A DNA stretch of 64,000 nucleotides from Symbiodinium natans (GCA_905221605.1 CAJNDS010002240.1:209501-273500); one strand, 5' to 3'. Positions 1-12,200 are shown, numbered from the stretch's first letter. The notes: a model not told the origin generated them from the letters alone. Numbers and translations: made by a program.

Positions 1-3
1 TGA

Positions 4-303
4 CCCACGTCCCTGACGGCCTTTCAAGCCTGGGCACGTTGCGATATTCGACGTCAGCGCAACTCTTACGAGTATTACGATGGCTACGATGGTTACTATA
101 GAGCTTGGCAAGGCCGTGTATGTAAAGCATGCATGGGGACTGGGAAGCTGCGACGCGATCATCATAATACCCCCTTCCAGCATGGCCGAGTGCACCAGCC
201 ACACCATGCACTGCAAGAGCAAAATCTTGCAGACAGCACGAGGTTGTGTTTCGACACCTTTGAACGTGCGCGCACAATTGCAGAGGGCCGCTCGCGTGGA
301 TGA
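4..303 (+). CDS. C-terminal coding fragment with a CxxCxGxG motif
   Basis: Frame +1 is open for 99 codons after a stop at 1-3 and ends at TGA 301-303. There is no upstream ATG, so this would be the last exon, or joined last exons, of a gene entering from the left. The composition looks like protein: a Tyr/Gly-rich stretch near residue 25 (YEYYDGYDGYYRAW), then VCKACMGTGK, which is one CxxCxGxG knuckle as in DnaJ-type zinc domains, then a His/Gln-rich part and a charged C-terminus (FDTFERARTIAEGRSRG). A single knuckle is not enough to call DnaJ. The overlapping plus-frame ORF from the ATG at 80 and the antisense ORF are less protein-like. The strand agrees with the other plus-strand islands up to 15.3 kb. 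Confidence 0.4.
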   Translation, partial: PTSLTAFQAWARCDIRRQRNSYEYYDGYDGYYRAWQGRVCKACMGTGKLRRDHHNTPFQHGRVHQPHHALQEQNLADSTRLCFDTFERARTIAEGRSRG

Positions 304-569
304 GCCCACTCGAGGGGCCGGCCCCCCACAGACAGGAGGCTTTGCATGAATAGCATCCGCGGGCGCGCCCTTTGTGCTAGACACATCTAGACACGCTGCA
401 TCAATCTTGCAGCAATGCTACGAGAAAAAATGGACCCCTCATGCCCCCTAAACCCTAAACCCTAAACCCTAAACCCTAAACCCTAAACCCTAAACTCTTA
501 AGCTTAAGCCTGAGTGCTCAGCTAAAGCCTTCTCACGTACAGGAGCGTAACACACCTTGACGGGAATGT
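304..569. other. Intergenic stretch with first CCCTAAA block
   Basis: No gene is seen. A run of about seven CCCTAAA units occupies 444-495. It is followed by a short AT-rich unique segment leading to the hairpin at 596. Confidence 0.6.
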
Positions 570-595
570 AAACAAATGACCTTCTAAGTCTTACC

Positions 596-640
596 TAGAG
601 GTAAATGGTAATTATAGAATATAATTACAGCCATTTACAG
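596..640. repeat. Hairpin flanking the 0.39-kb array (left copy)
   Basis: The sequence GTAAATGG-TAATTAT ... ATAATTA-CAG-CCATTTAC is an imperfect inverted repeat. A direct copy with the same flanks (TCTTACCTAGA before, GTAAGTGCATG after) lies at 2346-2390, on the other side of the tandem array. Confidence 0.75.
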
Positions 641-750
641 GTAAGTGCATGTCTGTATACAAATATTCGTTAATATTTCTATAGACAGTACTGTCAGTAT
701 TAATACAAGAGTTATTTAACGCCCTAAAACCCTGACATCAAACCTTTTTT

Positions 751-2340
751 GGACCCTAGCGTGCTCGTGGCCAGCCAAATGCCTGGAGCCAAAAATTACT
801 CGGGAACAGCGCGTTTTTCTTTGTCTGGCCTCGCTAAATCGTGGTGGAAGCCAAAAATTACTCCAAAACAGTGCGTTTCTCTTTGCGTGGCCTCTCTGAA
901 GCTCTTTCGAAGGTCTGAAGGAGGCTGAAAGCTTTTTTGAATGTCCCAGGGAGGCTCCGTGGGGGGTACCCCAGGATTCGGGAAAAATGGCTCGATTCCC
1001 AATTAATTTTAAATAGATTTTATATAGCGGAAATTACCCCCTCATTTTCTAAAATTCTGGCCTTCTTGTGGGGGTAGCCCAGGAGAGGGTAAGCCACCCT
1101 AAGCCCCAGTCAAACCCGGATCAAAAAATGGACCCTCGAGTGCTCGTGGCCAGCCAAAGGCCTTGGAGCCAAAAATTACTCGGGAACAGCGCGTTTTTCT
1201 TTGTCTGGCCTTGCTAAATCGTGGTGAAGCCAAAAATGAAGCCAAAAATTACTCCAAAACAGTGCGTTTCTCTTTGCGTGGCCTCTCTGAAGCTCTTTCG
1301 AAGGTCTGAAGGAGGCTGAAAGCTTTTTTGAAGGTCCCAGGGAGGCTCCGTGGGGGGTACCCCAGGATTCGGGAAAAATGGCTCGATTCCCAATTAATTT
1401 TAAATAGATTTTATATAGCGGAAATTACACCCTCATTTTCTAAAATTCTGGCCTTCTTGCGGGGGTAGCCCAGGAGAGGGTAAGCCACCCTAAGCCCCAG
1501 TCAAACCCGGATCAAAAAATGGACCCTCGAGTGCTCGTGGCCAGCCAAAGGCCTTGGAGCCAAAAATTATTCGGGAACAGCGCGTTTTTCTTTGTCTGGC
1601 CTTGCTAAATCGTGGTTGAAGCCAAAAATGAAGCCAAAAATTACTCCAAAACAGTGCGTTTCTCTTTGCGTGGCCTCTCTGAAGCTCTTTCGAAGGTCTG
1701 AAGGAGGCTGAAAGCTTTTTTGAAGGTCCCAGGGAGGCTCCGTGGGGGGTACCCCAGGATTCGGGAAAAATGGCTCGATTCCCAATTAATTTTAAATAGA
1801 TTTTATATAGCGGAAATTACCCCCTCATTTTCTAACATTCTGGCCTTCTTGTGGGGGTAGCCCAGGAGAGGGTAAGCCACCCTAAGCCCCAGTCAAACCT
1901 GGATCAAAAAATGGACCCTCGAGTGCTCGTGGCCAGCCAAAGGCCTTGGAGCCAAAAATTACTCGGGAACAGCGCGTTTTTCTTTGTCTGGCCTTGCTAA
2001 ATCGTGGTTGAAGCCAAAAATGAAGCCCAGTCAAACCCGGATCAAAAAATGGACCCTCGAGTGCTCGTGGCCAGCCAAATGCCTGGAGCCAAAAATTACT
2101 CGGGAACAGCACGTTTTTTTTTTGTCTGGCCTTGCTAAATCGTGCTTGGGGCCAAAAATTACTCCAAAACAGTGCGTTTCTTTGTGTGTGGTCTCTTTAA
2201 GTGCGTTTTTCTTTGTCTGGCCTTTCTAAATCGTGCTTGGAGCCAAAAATTACTCCAAAACAAGGCGTTTTTCTGTGTGGAGTACCCCACAGGAGAGGGG
2301 TAAGCCCCCCTAAGCCACCCAAAGGCCTTAGCAAGCCGAC
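751..2340. repeat. ~0.39-kb tandem repeat array
   Basis: Units starting GGACCCT(A/C)G begin at 751, 1130, 1521, 1913 and 2051, giving spacings of 379, 391, 392 and 138. There are thus three full units, one truncated unit and a degenerate tail. Each full unit carries GCCAAAAATTACTC sub-repeats, a GAAGCTCTTTCGAAGG segment and an AT-rich part (AATTAATTTTAAATAG). The recurring minus-strand ORFs that begin MGIEPFFPNPGVPP are repeat translations, with one copy per unit and small insertions between copies, so no gene is called. Confidence 0.85.
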
Positions 2341-2345
2341 TTTCT

Positions 2346-2390
2346 AGTCTTACCTAGAAGTAAATGGTAATTATGGAACATAATTACAGC
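2346..2390. repeat. Hairpin flanking the 0.39-kb array (right copy)
   Basis: This is a direct copy of the hairpin at 596-640 with the same flanking sequence and a few substitutions. Confidence 0.75.
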
Positions 2391-2470
2391 CATTTACTGT
2401 GTAAGTGCATGGTCTTTTGTTTCTCACATTTTCTGTAATCTCTTTACCAGACACTATTATCAATATTAGC

Positions 2471-2492
2471 GACGCTTAAGAACTTAAGCGTC
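2471..2492. repeat. 22-bp near-perfect palindrome
   Basis: GACGCTTAAG-AA-CTTAAGCGTC. The arms are 10 bp and perfect. It lies just upstream of an exon-like island. Confidence 0.7.
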
Positions 2493-2498
2493 CTACAG

Positions 2499-3679
2499 AT
2501 GCTTTGGGTGGCATCCTGGGGTGGGAGAAAGTAGAGCTCCATGTACATGACGGAACTCTTTTGCCCTGAAGGTTTCGGACGTCCGTCTCTCTTTCCATAC
2601 ACTACGCATGTTAAATCGACAAGCCCTAAACCCTAAACCCTAAACTTCAACCCTAAACCCTAAACCCTAAACCCCAAACCCTAAACCCTAAACCCTAAAC
2701 CCTAAACCTTAAACCCTAAACCCTAAACCCTAAACCCTAAACCCTAAACCGACGGACTGACTGCACCATGCCTTGCCCGAATAGTTCTTGACACACTCTG
2801 AGCCGAAGACGCAGGTTCTTCTCACCTGCACCAAAGCGCAGTCGAGGGTGTAGAAGGGTTTAGGGTTTAGGGTTTAGGGTTTAGGGCTTAGGGTTTAGGG
2901 CTTAGGGTTTAGGATTTAGGGCTTAGGGTTTAGGGTTTGGGATTTAGGATTCAGAGTGCGGGTGTTCAGTGAATTGTCAGGGTCATGACCGGTGCACGCA
3001 ATGTGGGGGCTGTCGGGGGCGGGGGCCAGGGGGGGGGGGGGGTTCTGCTTTGCTTTGGGTCCGTGATGTCCATTCCGCCAAAACCCGAAAGCCCTGAAGT
3101 TCGGAGTTCAGGGTTCAGGGTTTAGGGTTCAGGATTTGGGTTTAGGGTTTAGGGTTTAGGGTTTAGGGTTTGGGGTTATGACTCAGGGTCGCAAGCCCTG
3201 CACGCATGAGCCAGTGAAACCCCACTTGGTGGTTGCAGGACTCAGAACCCTAAGAGACCTTATTTCTGAACATTTGCTCAGAGGTTGTTCAGGGCCCCAA
3301 ACCCTAAACCCTCAACCCAAAACCCTAAACCCTGAATCCTAATCCTAATTCCTAAAACTCCCAAACGATCCTGGGCTCTGTTAGGCTCGGCTAGCGTAAA
3401 GACCCTAATGCGGGCCACCTTGGGCGCCCGCAGGCATTGGGGTTTAGGGTTTAGGGTTTAGGGTTTAGGGTTTAGGGTTTAGGGTTTAGGGTTTAGGGTT
3501 TAGGGTTTAGGGTTTAGGGTTTAGGGTTTAGGGTTTAGGGTTTAGGGTTTAGGGTTTAGGGTTGTTAAGGGCCAAGAAAACCCTAAACCCTAATCCCAAA
3601 AGCACAGGACTTTGGCCATCACACGGCAACAGGGCGATCTGAGCGTGCGGGTCTCGGTTGGCAAGCAGCCGATGATTCC
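2499..3679 (+). CDS. Plus-strand exon-like islands, gene unknown
   Basis: Three islands between telomere-like blocks read as exons. (1) 2499-2566 follows CCTACAG and encodes ALGGILGWEKVELHVHDGTL, then reaches a stop at 2567. (2) 2812-2853 lies between ACGCAG and GTGTAG and encodes SSHLHQSAVE; the same island is also open on the minus strand, 2750-2825, with AG and GT ends. (3) 3608-3679 lies between GCACAG and GTTTTAG and encodes DFGHHTATGRSERAG followed by LGWQAADDS. TTTAGGG/CCCTAAA blocks at 2624-2749, 2857-2950, 3108-3178 and 3437-3565 would be intronic. No family is recognised. Short open windows arise easily in GC-rich DNA, so each exon is tentative. Confidence 0.3.
2624..2749. repeat. 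CCCTAAA block
   Basis: About 17 mostly perfect CCCTAAA units on the plus strand, to the left of a ~100-bp unique island. A TTTAGGG block starts at 2857 on the other side of the island. Confidence 0.9.
3437..3565. repeat. TTTAGGG block
   Basis: About 18 near-perfect TTTAGGG units. It is followed by 15 bp of other sequence and then a short CCCTAAA run, so the orientation flips within 20 bp. Confidence 0.9.
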
Positions 3680-4097
3680 GTTTTAGAGGGGGTTTGAGGT
3701 TTTTTTAGGGGGCTTTGGGGGTTTGTAGGGGGTTGAGGGTTAGGGTTAGGGCTTAGGATTCAGGTTAGGGTTTGGGGTCTAATTAGGGTTTAGTATACAG
3801 GGGGTTGAAGCTTTAGGGTTTATGCGGTTATTGCGGGGTCTGGCCTTCAGGGTTTTCAGGAATCTTATGGTTTGGAATTGGTAGCAGGTCACTTCATTCG
3901 CAAGGTTTACGGCTGAGGCTTCTAATAAGAAATCTGCCTTTTTCAGCCAGGGTTTCGAAATTTCTTAAAACCCCAAATGGAAATAAGAAAGTTAGGATTG
4001 AACCAGACCCTGAAATATATTTCTTATTCGAGGGTTGATAGCCCTGAGCCCTGAGCCCTTAAAGGCTTCCCCGCAAGAGCCCGGCATCCCCGCAAGA
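3680..4097. other. Degenerate telomere-like spacer
   Basis: G-rich degenerate TTAGGG-like sequence passes into AT-richer unique sequence. No gene is seen. Confidence 0.5.
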
Positions 4098-4857
4098 GCC
4101 CGGCACAAAAAGTCACCTTTTTGGGGCCTTTCCGGCCCCAAGCACCTCAAAAAAGGTGACTTTTTGTGCCGGGCCTCTTCCCCACAAGCGCCCAACACAA
4201 AAAGTCACCTTTTTTGGGCCTTTCCGGCCTGAAACACCTCAAAAAAGGTGACTTTTTGTGCCGGGCCTCTTCCCCGCAAGAGCCCGGCATAAAAAGTCAC
4301 CTTTTTTGGGCCTTTCCGGCCTCTTCCCCGCAAGAGCCCGGCACAAAAAGTCACCTTTTTTGGGCCTTTCCGGCCCCAAGCACCTCAAAAAAGGTGACTT
4401 TTTGTGCCGGGCTTCCCCGCAAGAGCCCGGCACAAAAAGTCACGTTTTTGGGGCCTTTCCGGCCCCAAGCACCTCAAAAAAGGTGACTTTTTGTGCCGGG
4501 CTTCCCCGCAAGAGCCCGGCACAAAAAGTCACGTTTTTGGGGCCTTTCCGGCCTGAAACACCTCAAAAAAGGTGACTTTTTTGTGCTGGGCCTCTTCCCC
4601 GCAAGAGCCCGGCACAAAAAGTCACCTTCCGGCCTCAAACACCTCAAAAAAGGTGGCTTTTTGTGCCGGGCCTCTTCCCCGCAAGAGCCCGGCACAAAAA
4701 GTCACCTTTTTTGGGCCTTTCCGGCCTGAAACACCTCAAAAAAGGTGACTTTTTGTGCCGGGCCTCTTCCCCGCAAGAGCCCGGCACAAAAAGTCACCTT
4801 TTTTGGGCCTTTCCGACCCCAAGCACCTCAAAAAAGGTGACTTTTTGTGCCGGGCTA
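4098..4857. repeat. Nine-unit tandem array of a self-complementary repeat
   Basis: Unit starts (GCCCGGCA or variant) are at 4098, 4190, 4282, 4336, 4425, 4513, 4607, 4687 and 4779. Most units are 80-94 bp; the 4282 unit is 54 bp because one arm is lost. Each complete unit contains GCCCGGCACAAAAAGTCACC and its exact reverse complement, with a TTTCCGGCC loop, so every unit can fold into a 25-bp-stem hairpin. ORFs on both strands here (KSHLFWAF, KKGDFLCRA) are translations of the repeat. Confidence 0.9.
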
Positions 4858-5069
4858 GACCCAGATACCTGCTCTGTGAGTCCTGAATTAGATTGGCTTT
4901 TGGGCTGTTTTGCATATTTCCTTCTTTGGGTTTATACAAGGGACCCTAAAAACAAACATGATTCAAAAGGTTTAAGGGCCAACCCAGTCAGCCCCCTAAA
5001 TCCCTAAGCCCTGAAGGGCCCACGTTAAGAGACCATGCAGCTACCCTTAGTAAACCCCAACACACCTTG

Positions 5070-5415
5070 AGCCCCTAAACCCTAAAAACCCCAAACCCCT
5101 AAACCCCCAAACTTCCAAACCCCAAACCCTAAACCCCCAAACCCCTAACCCCTCAACCCTAAACCCCAAAACCCTAAACCCCCAAACCCCTAAACTCTAA
5201 GCCCCAAACCTTAAACCCTGAGCTCCCAAACCCCTAACCCTAAAACCCTTTAGCCCCTAAACCACCAAACCCCTAACCCCCAAACCCCAAACCCCCAAAC
5301 CCCTAAACCCTAAACCCGCAACCCTAAAGCCCCAAACCGTAAACCCTAAACTTAAACCCCCAAACCCCTAAACCCCCAAAACTCCTAAACTCCAAACCCT
5401 AAACCCTAAACCCAA
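5070..5415. repeat. Degenerate C-rich telomere-like block
   Basis: CCCTAAA mixed with CCCCTAAA, CCCCAAA and similar variants over about 345 bp. Confidence 0.85.
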
Positions 5416-5488
5416 AGCTGCTACGAGTTTCGAGGTCGCCGCGGAGGCTTGTGCCGATTCAGATCTGCAGTTTCTTGTTGTTTGGGCG
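5416..5488. other. GC-rich island, exon-like, strand unclear
   Basis: A 73-bp non-repeat island between the C-rich block on its left and a poly-G run plus TTTAGGG block on its right. It is open in a plus frame (SFEVAAEACADSDLQFLVVW) and in a minus frame (SESAQASAATSKLVAALG), so the strand cannot be decided. Confidence 0.25.
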
Positions 5489-5807
5489 GGGGGGGGGGGG
5501 GGGGGGGTTTAGGGTTTAGGGTTTAGGGTTTAGGGTTGAGGGTTGAGGGTTTAGGGTTTAGGGTTTAGGGTTTAGGGTTCAGGGTTTAGTCTTTTTTTTG
5601 AGGGGGGTGATTGCGACTCTACGACGCTCTGGAGGGTCACGGGCCTTTAGGTTTAGGTGTAGGGTCTAGTTAGGGTTTAGGAATTAGGGTTTAGGGTTTT
5701 AGGCTTCAGGGACAGTTTAGGTCCCCACACCCTGAAAACCCACAAGCCCCTAAGCCCGGCCGAAGCTTTTGTTGTCGAGCTTTGAGGTCTCGCGGTGTTT
5801 CCCCAAT

Positions 5808-5901
5808 CTTCCCCCTGATACTAGCAGTGCTTAATAGGGATGATAGTACCCCCTATTACAATCCCTATTCAGGACTGTTAGGATAGGGGGAGAGCATCCC
5901 A
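5808..5901. mobile_element. MITE-like foldback element, family B copy 1
   Basis: Ends are TTCCCCCTGATACTAGCAGT and, inverted, ACTGTTAGGATAGGGGG; inside are AATAGGGATGATAGTACC and its partner ATCCCTATT. Related copies are at 26567, 49936 and 52447. It is non-coding and about 95 bp. Confidence 0.65.
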
Positions 5902-6236
5902 ACCCGGGGGGGGGGAGGTGTGTGGCCCAAAGTGGTGGAAATCGGCATAAAGTTTAGTTTGGGGTATAGGGTTTAGGGGTTCCCTGTGAGTCAGGAAGAT
6001 TTACATTGGGTTGCCGAACGTGGGGGGGGACCTTTTTTGGGGCATTTAAGGGTTTGGGGGCGTGTATAGGTTTTTCGCGGGGTTTGAAAAGGCTTGTCCT
6101 GCCTACTTTGCCCGACCGAACGACAGCACAGCCCCAAAACCTCAGGAGTACCGCCCCTAAACCCGGAACCCTAAACCCAAAACCCGAATACCCTCAACCC
6201 TAAACCATGCTTTCCTTACTTTCATCCCGATCCCAG

Positions 6237-9200
6237 TGGTACTTGTGATGCAAAGCCTCGAACCTTGCCAGAGTGTCAGTGTCGTCCAAATTGTTCGCAG
6301 CTTCACAGGAGAACCCTTCAAGGCCCAAACAACAAAGAAAACCCTCCTAAACCCTAATCCCTCCTAAACCCTAAACCCTAATCCCTCCTAAACCCTAAAC
6401 CCTAATCCCTCCTAAACCCTAATCCCTCCTAAACCCTAATCCCTCCTAAACCCTAAACCTCAGACATGCATCATGAGCCCGGAACTTGCAAGTCGTGTTG
6501 TCGGCGTAAACATCGGCGACATCGGACAGTGCGCGATGCCTGGAAACCCCAGCCCCCTCAATCCTGACAAGGAAGCATTTTCTACTATTTGTTTAAGGAC
6601 CCCCCCCCCCCCCCCAAAAAAAAAAAAAAGAGAATAATCCCTGCACAAGCTTTAACAGGAAGAATACTTTTTCTTTTTTGGGGTGGTTCTTAAGCAAATA
6701 GTAGCTTCGGGTTTGGGATTCTCCAATCGGAGCTGCAGTATATGGGGCTTCTGATTTAGTACATTCTCTTCGCTTGTAGGCTGCAGAGCAAACGCTAGCG
6801 AGAACGAAGGCACCCAATCAAACAACTGCAGCCTTTTCGCCCTTTATACTGATTAAACATATGATGCCAGGAATCAGCTAGCAGGGCATCACCTGATGTA
6901 GCAAAGGCAGGTATGGCGACTGTTTCTCTTTGCTTTCCGCTCTTTAAAACGCAGGCCGTTGCAGTACAGTCAACTAGAGAATGGCCGGCATCGCAAAGCT
7001 GCAAGCTCATCGAAATGCACTTCTCGATTCGATAGGAATATCGGGCCAGGCATGTGCAGCTGTACCGTTGCAGGCTGAACAGCAGCTAGAAAAGCCGATG
7101 CCGGTGAAGGGCATGAGAACAACAGCAGCCACAAGGCCTAAACCCTAAACCCTAAACCCAAAACCCTAGCCCCGAAACGCCAGTGAAGGCACACGTGTTC
7201 CGCCTCCTCGGGGAGCATGTGCAAGAGAGCATGTGTCTTGGCTGCACCGGGGCTGGTATGCACGAGGGTTTAGGGTTTAGGGTTTAGGGTTTGGGGTTTA
7301 GGGTTTAGGGTTTAGGGGAGCTTTGGGATTGGCAGGGTTCACGGCTCAGGACCCAGAGCTTAGGATTCGGTGCCTGCCTGATGCTACAACTGGCCACGTC
7401 TTCGCGCACGTTGGTGCAGAATCAAGCCCAAATGGGCTTATCTGGTTCAGGGGCGAAGCACCCCCCCCCCTCCCTCCATACACCATAAGAATAAGTGACG
7501 AAGCCGGACGCTAATCGGAGGTTGACATATGCAGTGTCAGAAACACAAGTTTATGCCTTTCTGCCATGCTGGGTCTTGTTGTGGTTACAGCTGAAATGCA
7601 TGACCTGGAAATCTAGGTCTCGCAGCATAGCGTCATGCAGTTTCACCTGCATGTACCAACTCTAATTGACCGTTCCGGGCATCGTGACAGTTTACAAGCC
7701 CAACAATGTGTTTTCCCACGCACGAACACCTCAATCGCTATAGCAAACAAACCTCAAGACAAGGAGCTCATGCACACAGAGCCCTAAACCCTAAACCCTA
7801 ATTCCGAAACCCTAATTCCTATACCCTGAACCCTGAACCCTGAACCCTAAACCCTAAACCCTAAACCCTAACCGACCACAAAGCACCGTTGACATCGAAG
7901 CTCGAGCTCACCACTGACCGAATCTCTCAAGAAGGTTTCTTGCTGGATGGCCAAGACTTTCCCTAAGGGTCCATGTACCGATATGGTATATACCTGGGCC
8001 CTAAAGCCTTGGGTTCCATACCCCCCTTGAACCCCGTAAACCCTAAACCCTAAACCCTGAACCCTTCTCTTAAGAAGTTCCACCTGAGGCCCGTATATGG
8101 AAGCCTCTCTAAGGCCCAAGTATCTACTATATGGGTGCATGGACCCTTAGGGTTGCAGGGCAACTCCTGGTTGGCCACCGGAGAAGCATTTGTGGGCCAA
8201 CCCTAAGGTTTAGGGTTTAGGGTTTAGGGTTTAGGGTTTAGGGTTTAGGGTTTAGGGTTTAGGGTTTAGGGTTTAGGGTTTAGGGTTTAGGGTTTAGGGT
8301 TTAGGGCATCCTAAACCTCAACCCTGAACCCTAAACCCTGTCACTGCCTTTAAGACATGTAATGCGGACCCTGGAGCCGTTTCTATGTGGGTGGTTTCTC
8401 GAATTAGGGTCGGTCTTTCGGGTCGCCTGTGTAGGTACGGCACCCTTAAACAAAAAAACAACATGAAACTTGCCGCCAGGCCCGTGCAATTCAGTAGCCC
8501 TAAACCCTAAACCCTAAACCCTGAACCCTGAACCCTAAACCCTAAACCCTAAACCCTAAACCCTCCATGCGACCCCGTCGTGCCCAGCTGCGAGGTTTGA
8601 TTCCGATCCTCGGGAGCTCTCCGATGCCCTGCTGGCCATTGCAACTTTCTGTTGCCGGGGGCCTCAGGTGGAACCTCTATGATAGGGTTTAGGGTTTTGG
8701 GTTTAGGGTTTAGGGTTTAGGGTTTAGGGTTTTAGGGTTTAATTAGGGTTTAGGGTTTAGGGTTCTTAAGGGAGGGGGGTTCGAGGGGGGTTCAGGGTTG
8801 AGGGTTTAGGTTTAGGGGGTTCGGGGGGGCTAACCCAAGGCCCCCTAATACTCTCCACTACTCCCCAAGGCTCGCCCAGCTTTGAGGTACCCCGGTCCCA
8901 TGAAGCCCCCTTCCTAAAGAACTCATGACGGCAGCTGGCAAAGCCAAGTCGACACGCGTGCTTTAGGGTTAGGGTTTAGGGTTTAGGGTTTAGGGTTTAG
9001 GGTTTAGGGTTTCGGGTCTAGGGTTTAGGGCCCCCCAAAGGCCCGACCAACGGCCACTGTGGCCATCCGCTCCAGAGCCAAGAAACATTGCACAGGACCG
9101 GGTTTAGGGTTTAGAGTTTAGGGCTATAATAGGGTTCAGGGTTTAGGGCTTAGGGTTCAATATTATCCCCCTATCACCCGCTAATACATAGTTGTGAAGC

Positions 9201-12200
9201 AAACTCTTACCTACAACATGCACTCTAACCCTCAGCCCAACCCTCCACCTTCAACCAGATGCTGTTTAGGGTATAGGGTATTGGGGTTTGGGGTACGAGG
9301 TTCCGAAAACTTCCCACTCACCGTACACCCCCTCATAAGACCTTATTCACGGAAAGCCCTGTAGCCCCGATAAGCCCGCAAACGCTATAAACGCTATAAG
9401 CCGTATAAACCACCCGTAAACCCTAAGCCCTAACAACCCCCAAATGGCCCTAAACCCAAAACCCTATATACACCCTAAACCCTGAACCCTAAACCCTAAA
9501 CCCTGAACCCTTGACCCTAAACCCTAAACCCTAAACCCTAAACCCTACACCCTAAACCCTAAACCCTAACCCCTAAACCCTAAACAGCAGGCCTCGTAGA
9601 AGTGAGGTAGCCGCACGCGACGGCTCCCCGACGAGGCGCTGGTGGAGCTGCAGCCTCAGCTGAGAGCCTTGTGGGCGTTTTTGGGGTTTGTGTTTGGGGT
9701 TTGGGGTTTAGGGTTTAGGGTCTAGGATCCAGGGTTTAGGGTCTAGGGTTTAGGGTGCAGGGTGAGGCTTTGAGGGTTTAGGATTTAGGGTTTATAAGTG
9801 TCTGGGGCCTGAAGTACACGTCTTGGTCAGTTCTCTTTAATTGCAGGGCGGCTTCGCGCGCAGGCACCCCCCAAAGGACCATCTCACCACCCGAAACCTT
9901 GAGCCTTAACGGCTATTTGCATAAGAATTCTTCCTTATAAAGGCAATGCAGGGATGGTTCTCTTTCATGTTTTGGGGGGGTTCTTAAGCGAATAGTAGTA
10001 ACACCCCAATGAGTAGTTCTCTGAAGTAGTCTCTCTTTGGGGGGGGTCTCTTTTTTGAAGGTGCCGTTTTATGTAGGGGACCCTACTTTCCCCAAACCCG
10101 AACCCTAAATCCCAAGCCCTAAACCCCGAAGTTGTTTTCAGTCTGCAGTGTAATCATGTAGAATTCAGAATCCCATGGCGGGTGCGCAACCCTATATAGA
10201 CCCTAAACCCTAAACCCTAAACCCTAAACCCTAAGAGGACGGCAGCATACTTGAATCAACTCTGGGGCTTGGGGTTCAGGGTTTAGGGTTTAGGGTTGAG
10301 GGTTTGGGGTTTGGGGTTTGGGGTTTGGGGTTTGGGGCTTGGGGTTTGTAGCTATAGTTAATCCAAAGAGGAACCACATCAGAGCTTTCATGTCGGCCTG
10401 GTTTGGGTCTTGGGTTGTAAGGCTTCTCCGAAGAAGCTCGTCAGGCATTGGCACCACGGCGTCTTCTCGTCTGCGCTGGTTCCGCTGACCTTGCGTGCAA
10501 GGGCCTCGGCCTCTGCCCAGTGCGGCGCACCCTAAACCCTGAACCCTGAACCCTAAACCCTAAACCCTAAACCCTAGACCCTAAACCCAAGTCGGGCTTA
10601 GGGTCTACCTCAGGGCTCCCCAATGTAGTTCCTTTTTTGGGCTAGTGATAGGCAGTTCATATATAAGACCCAAGTAGATGAAGATGAATCATGCCGCTGC
10701 CCAAGACATCACAGGATTTTAATAGCAGGGTTTAGGGTTTAAGGTTTAGGGTAGGCTTCGGCATATGTACTTGGGCCCCAAGGTCATTAGCCCGAGTTTA
10801 TCCTGTTAGCTACCCTTGACCCTATCTAAACCCTAAACCCCAAAACCTAAACCCTGAACGCTAAACCCTGAACCCTGAACCCTACACCCTAAACTCTAAA
10901 CTCTAAACCCTAAACCCTAGACCCTAAACCCTAATCCCTAGACCCTAAACCCTAGACCCTAAACCCTAAACCCTAGACCCTAAACCCTGAACCCTAAACC
11001 CTAAGCCCTGCGCCGCAGTGAGGCGCCCAACATGTCCGGAGAGGCTCTGGTGAAGGCACTGAGGCCACCGGATGCGATTGAATCTGCAGGGTTTAGGGGT
11101 GAGGGCTCAGGGTTTACGGTTTAGGGTTTAGGGGGTTTAGGGTTTAGGGCTTAGGAGCAAAAACCTAGAAGCCCTAAACCCCCAATACCCTAGACCCTAA
11201 ACCCGAATTTTCTTAGCAGCCGTCGGCACCGACACCTAAGCCCTAATGCACACCCTAAACCCTAAACCCAAATATCCCGCACCCTAAGCCCTAAACCCCA
11301 AACGCCACCCTAACCCTAACCCTGAGTTGGGCCGTAAGCAGGCAAAATTCTTAGGCTGCCAGGAACAGGATCACGAGCCCACCTTTTTTAAGGTTCCCTG
11401 AACCCCCAAACCTCCCCCAACCTCCCAAACAGTTCCCCTTCAGTATGGTCCCCTGCTCTCGTTTAAAGGGATTTAAGGGGCTCCGAAGTATCGGCTAAAC
11501 CCTAAACCCTAAACCCTAAACCCTAAACCCTAAACCCTAAACCCTAAACCCTAAACCCTAAACCCTAAACCCTAAACCCTAAACCCTAAACTATGCATGG
11601 TGTATGTAGGGGTTATATAACAGGGGGCCCATACTGCGGATCCCCCATCCTGAAGATTGCTTCGTTGCTTCTAGGCTTTTGGACGTGTGAGCTTTCGGGT
11701 TTTAGGGCTTTAGGGCTCCAGGGCTTTAGAACTCCAGGGCTTCAGGGCTTTAGGGTTTAGGGTTTAGGGTTTAGGGTTTAGGGTTTAGGGTTTAGGGTTT
11801 AGGGTTTAGGGTTTAGGTCACTAGGGTGTTGTACTCGGGTTTTGGGTCTTAGGGCTTTTTGAGTGACTTGTTTGCTAGTGACGGCTCCCGCAGTGCTTTC
11901 AAAGCTCAGACGTGTGACCCAGACGTGCGAGAGCCTGTTGCGCCATGGCGACCTGGTCTGGACGGGTAAACCCTACACCCTAAACCCTAAACCCTAAACC
12001 CTAAAACCCTGAGCCCTAAAACCCGGGGTTTCCAGCAAAAAGTAGGTGCACCGAGTTCCGATGTATTGTTTCCCGGTCTGTTGGATTATTGGCATCTTGG
12101 GGGCATACACCAATAACCCTTTTAAACCCCAAACACCAAACCCTAGACCTACACCCTTCCTTTTAAGTTCATCCAAAACCCCAAAGCACTACCAAAAAGG

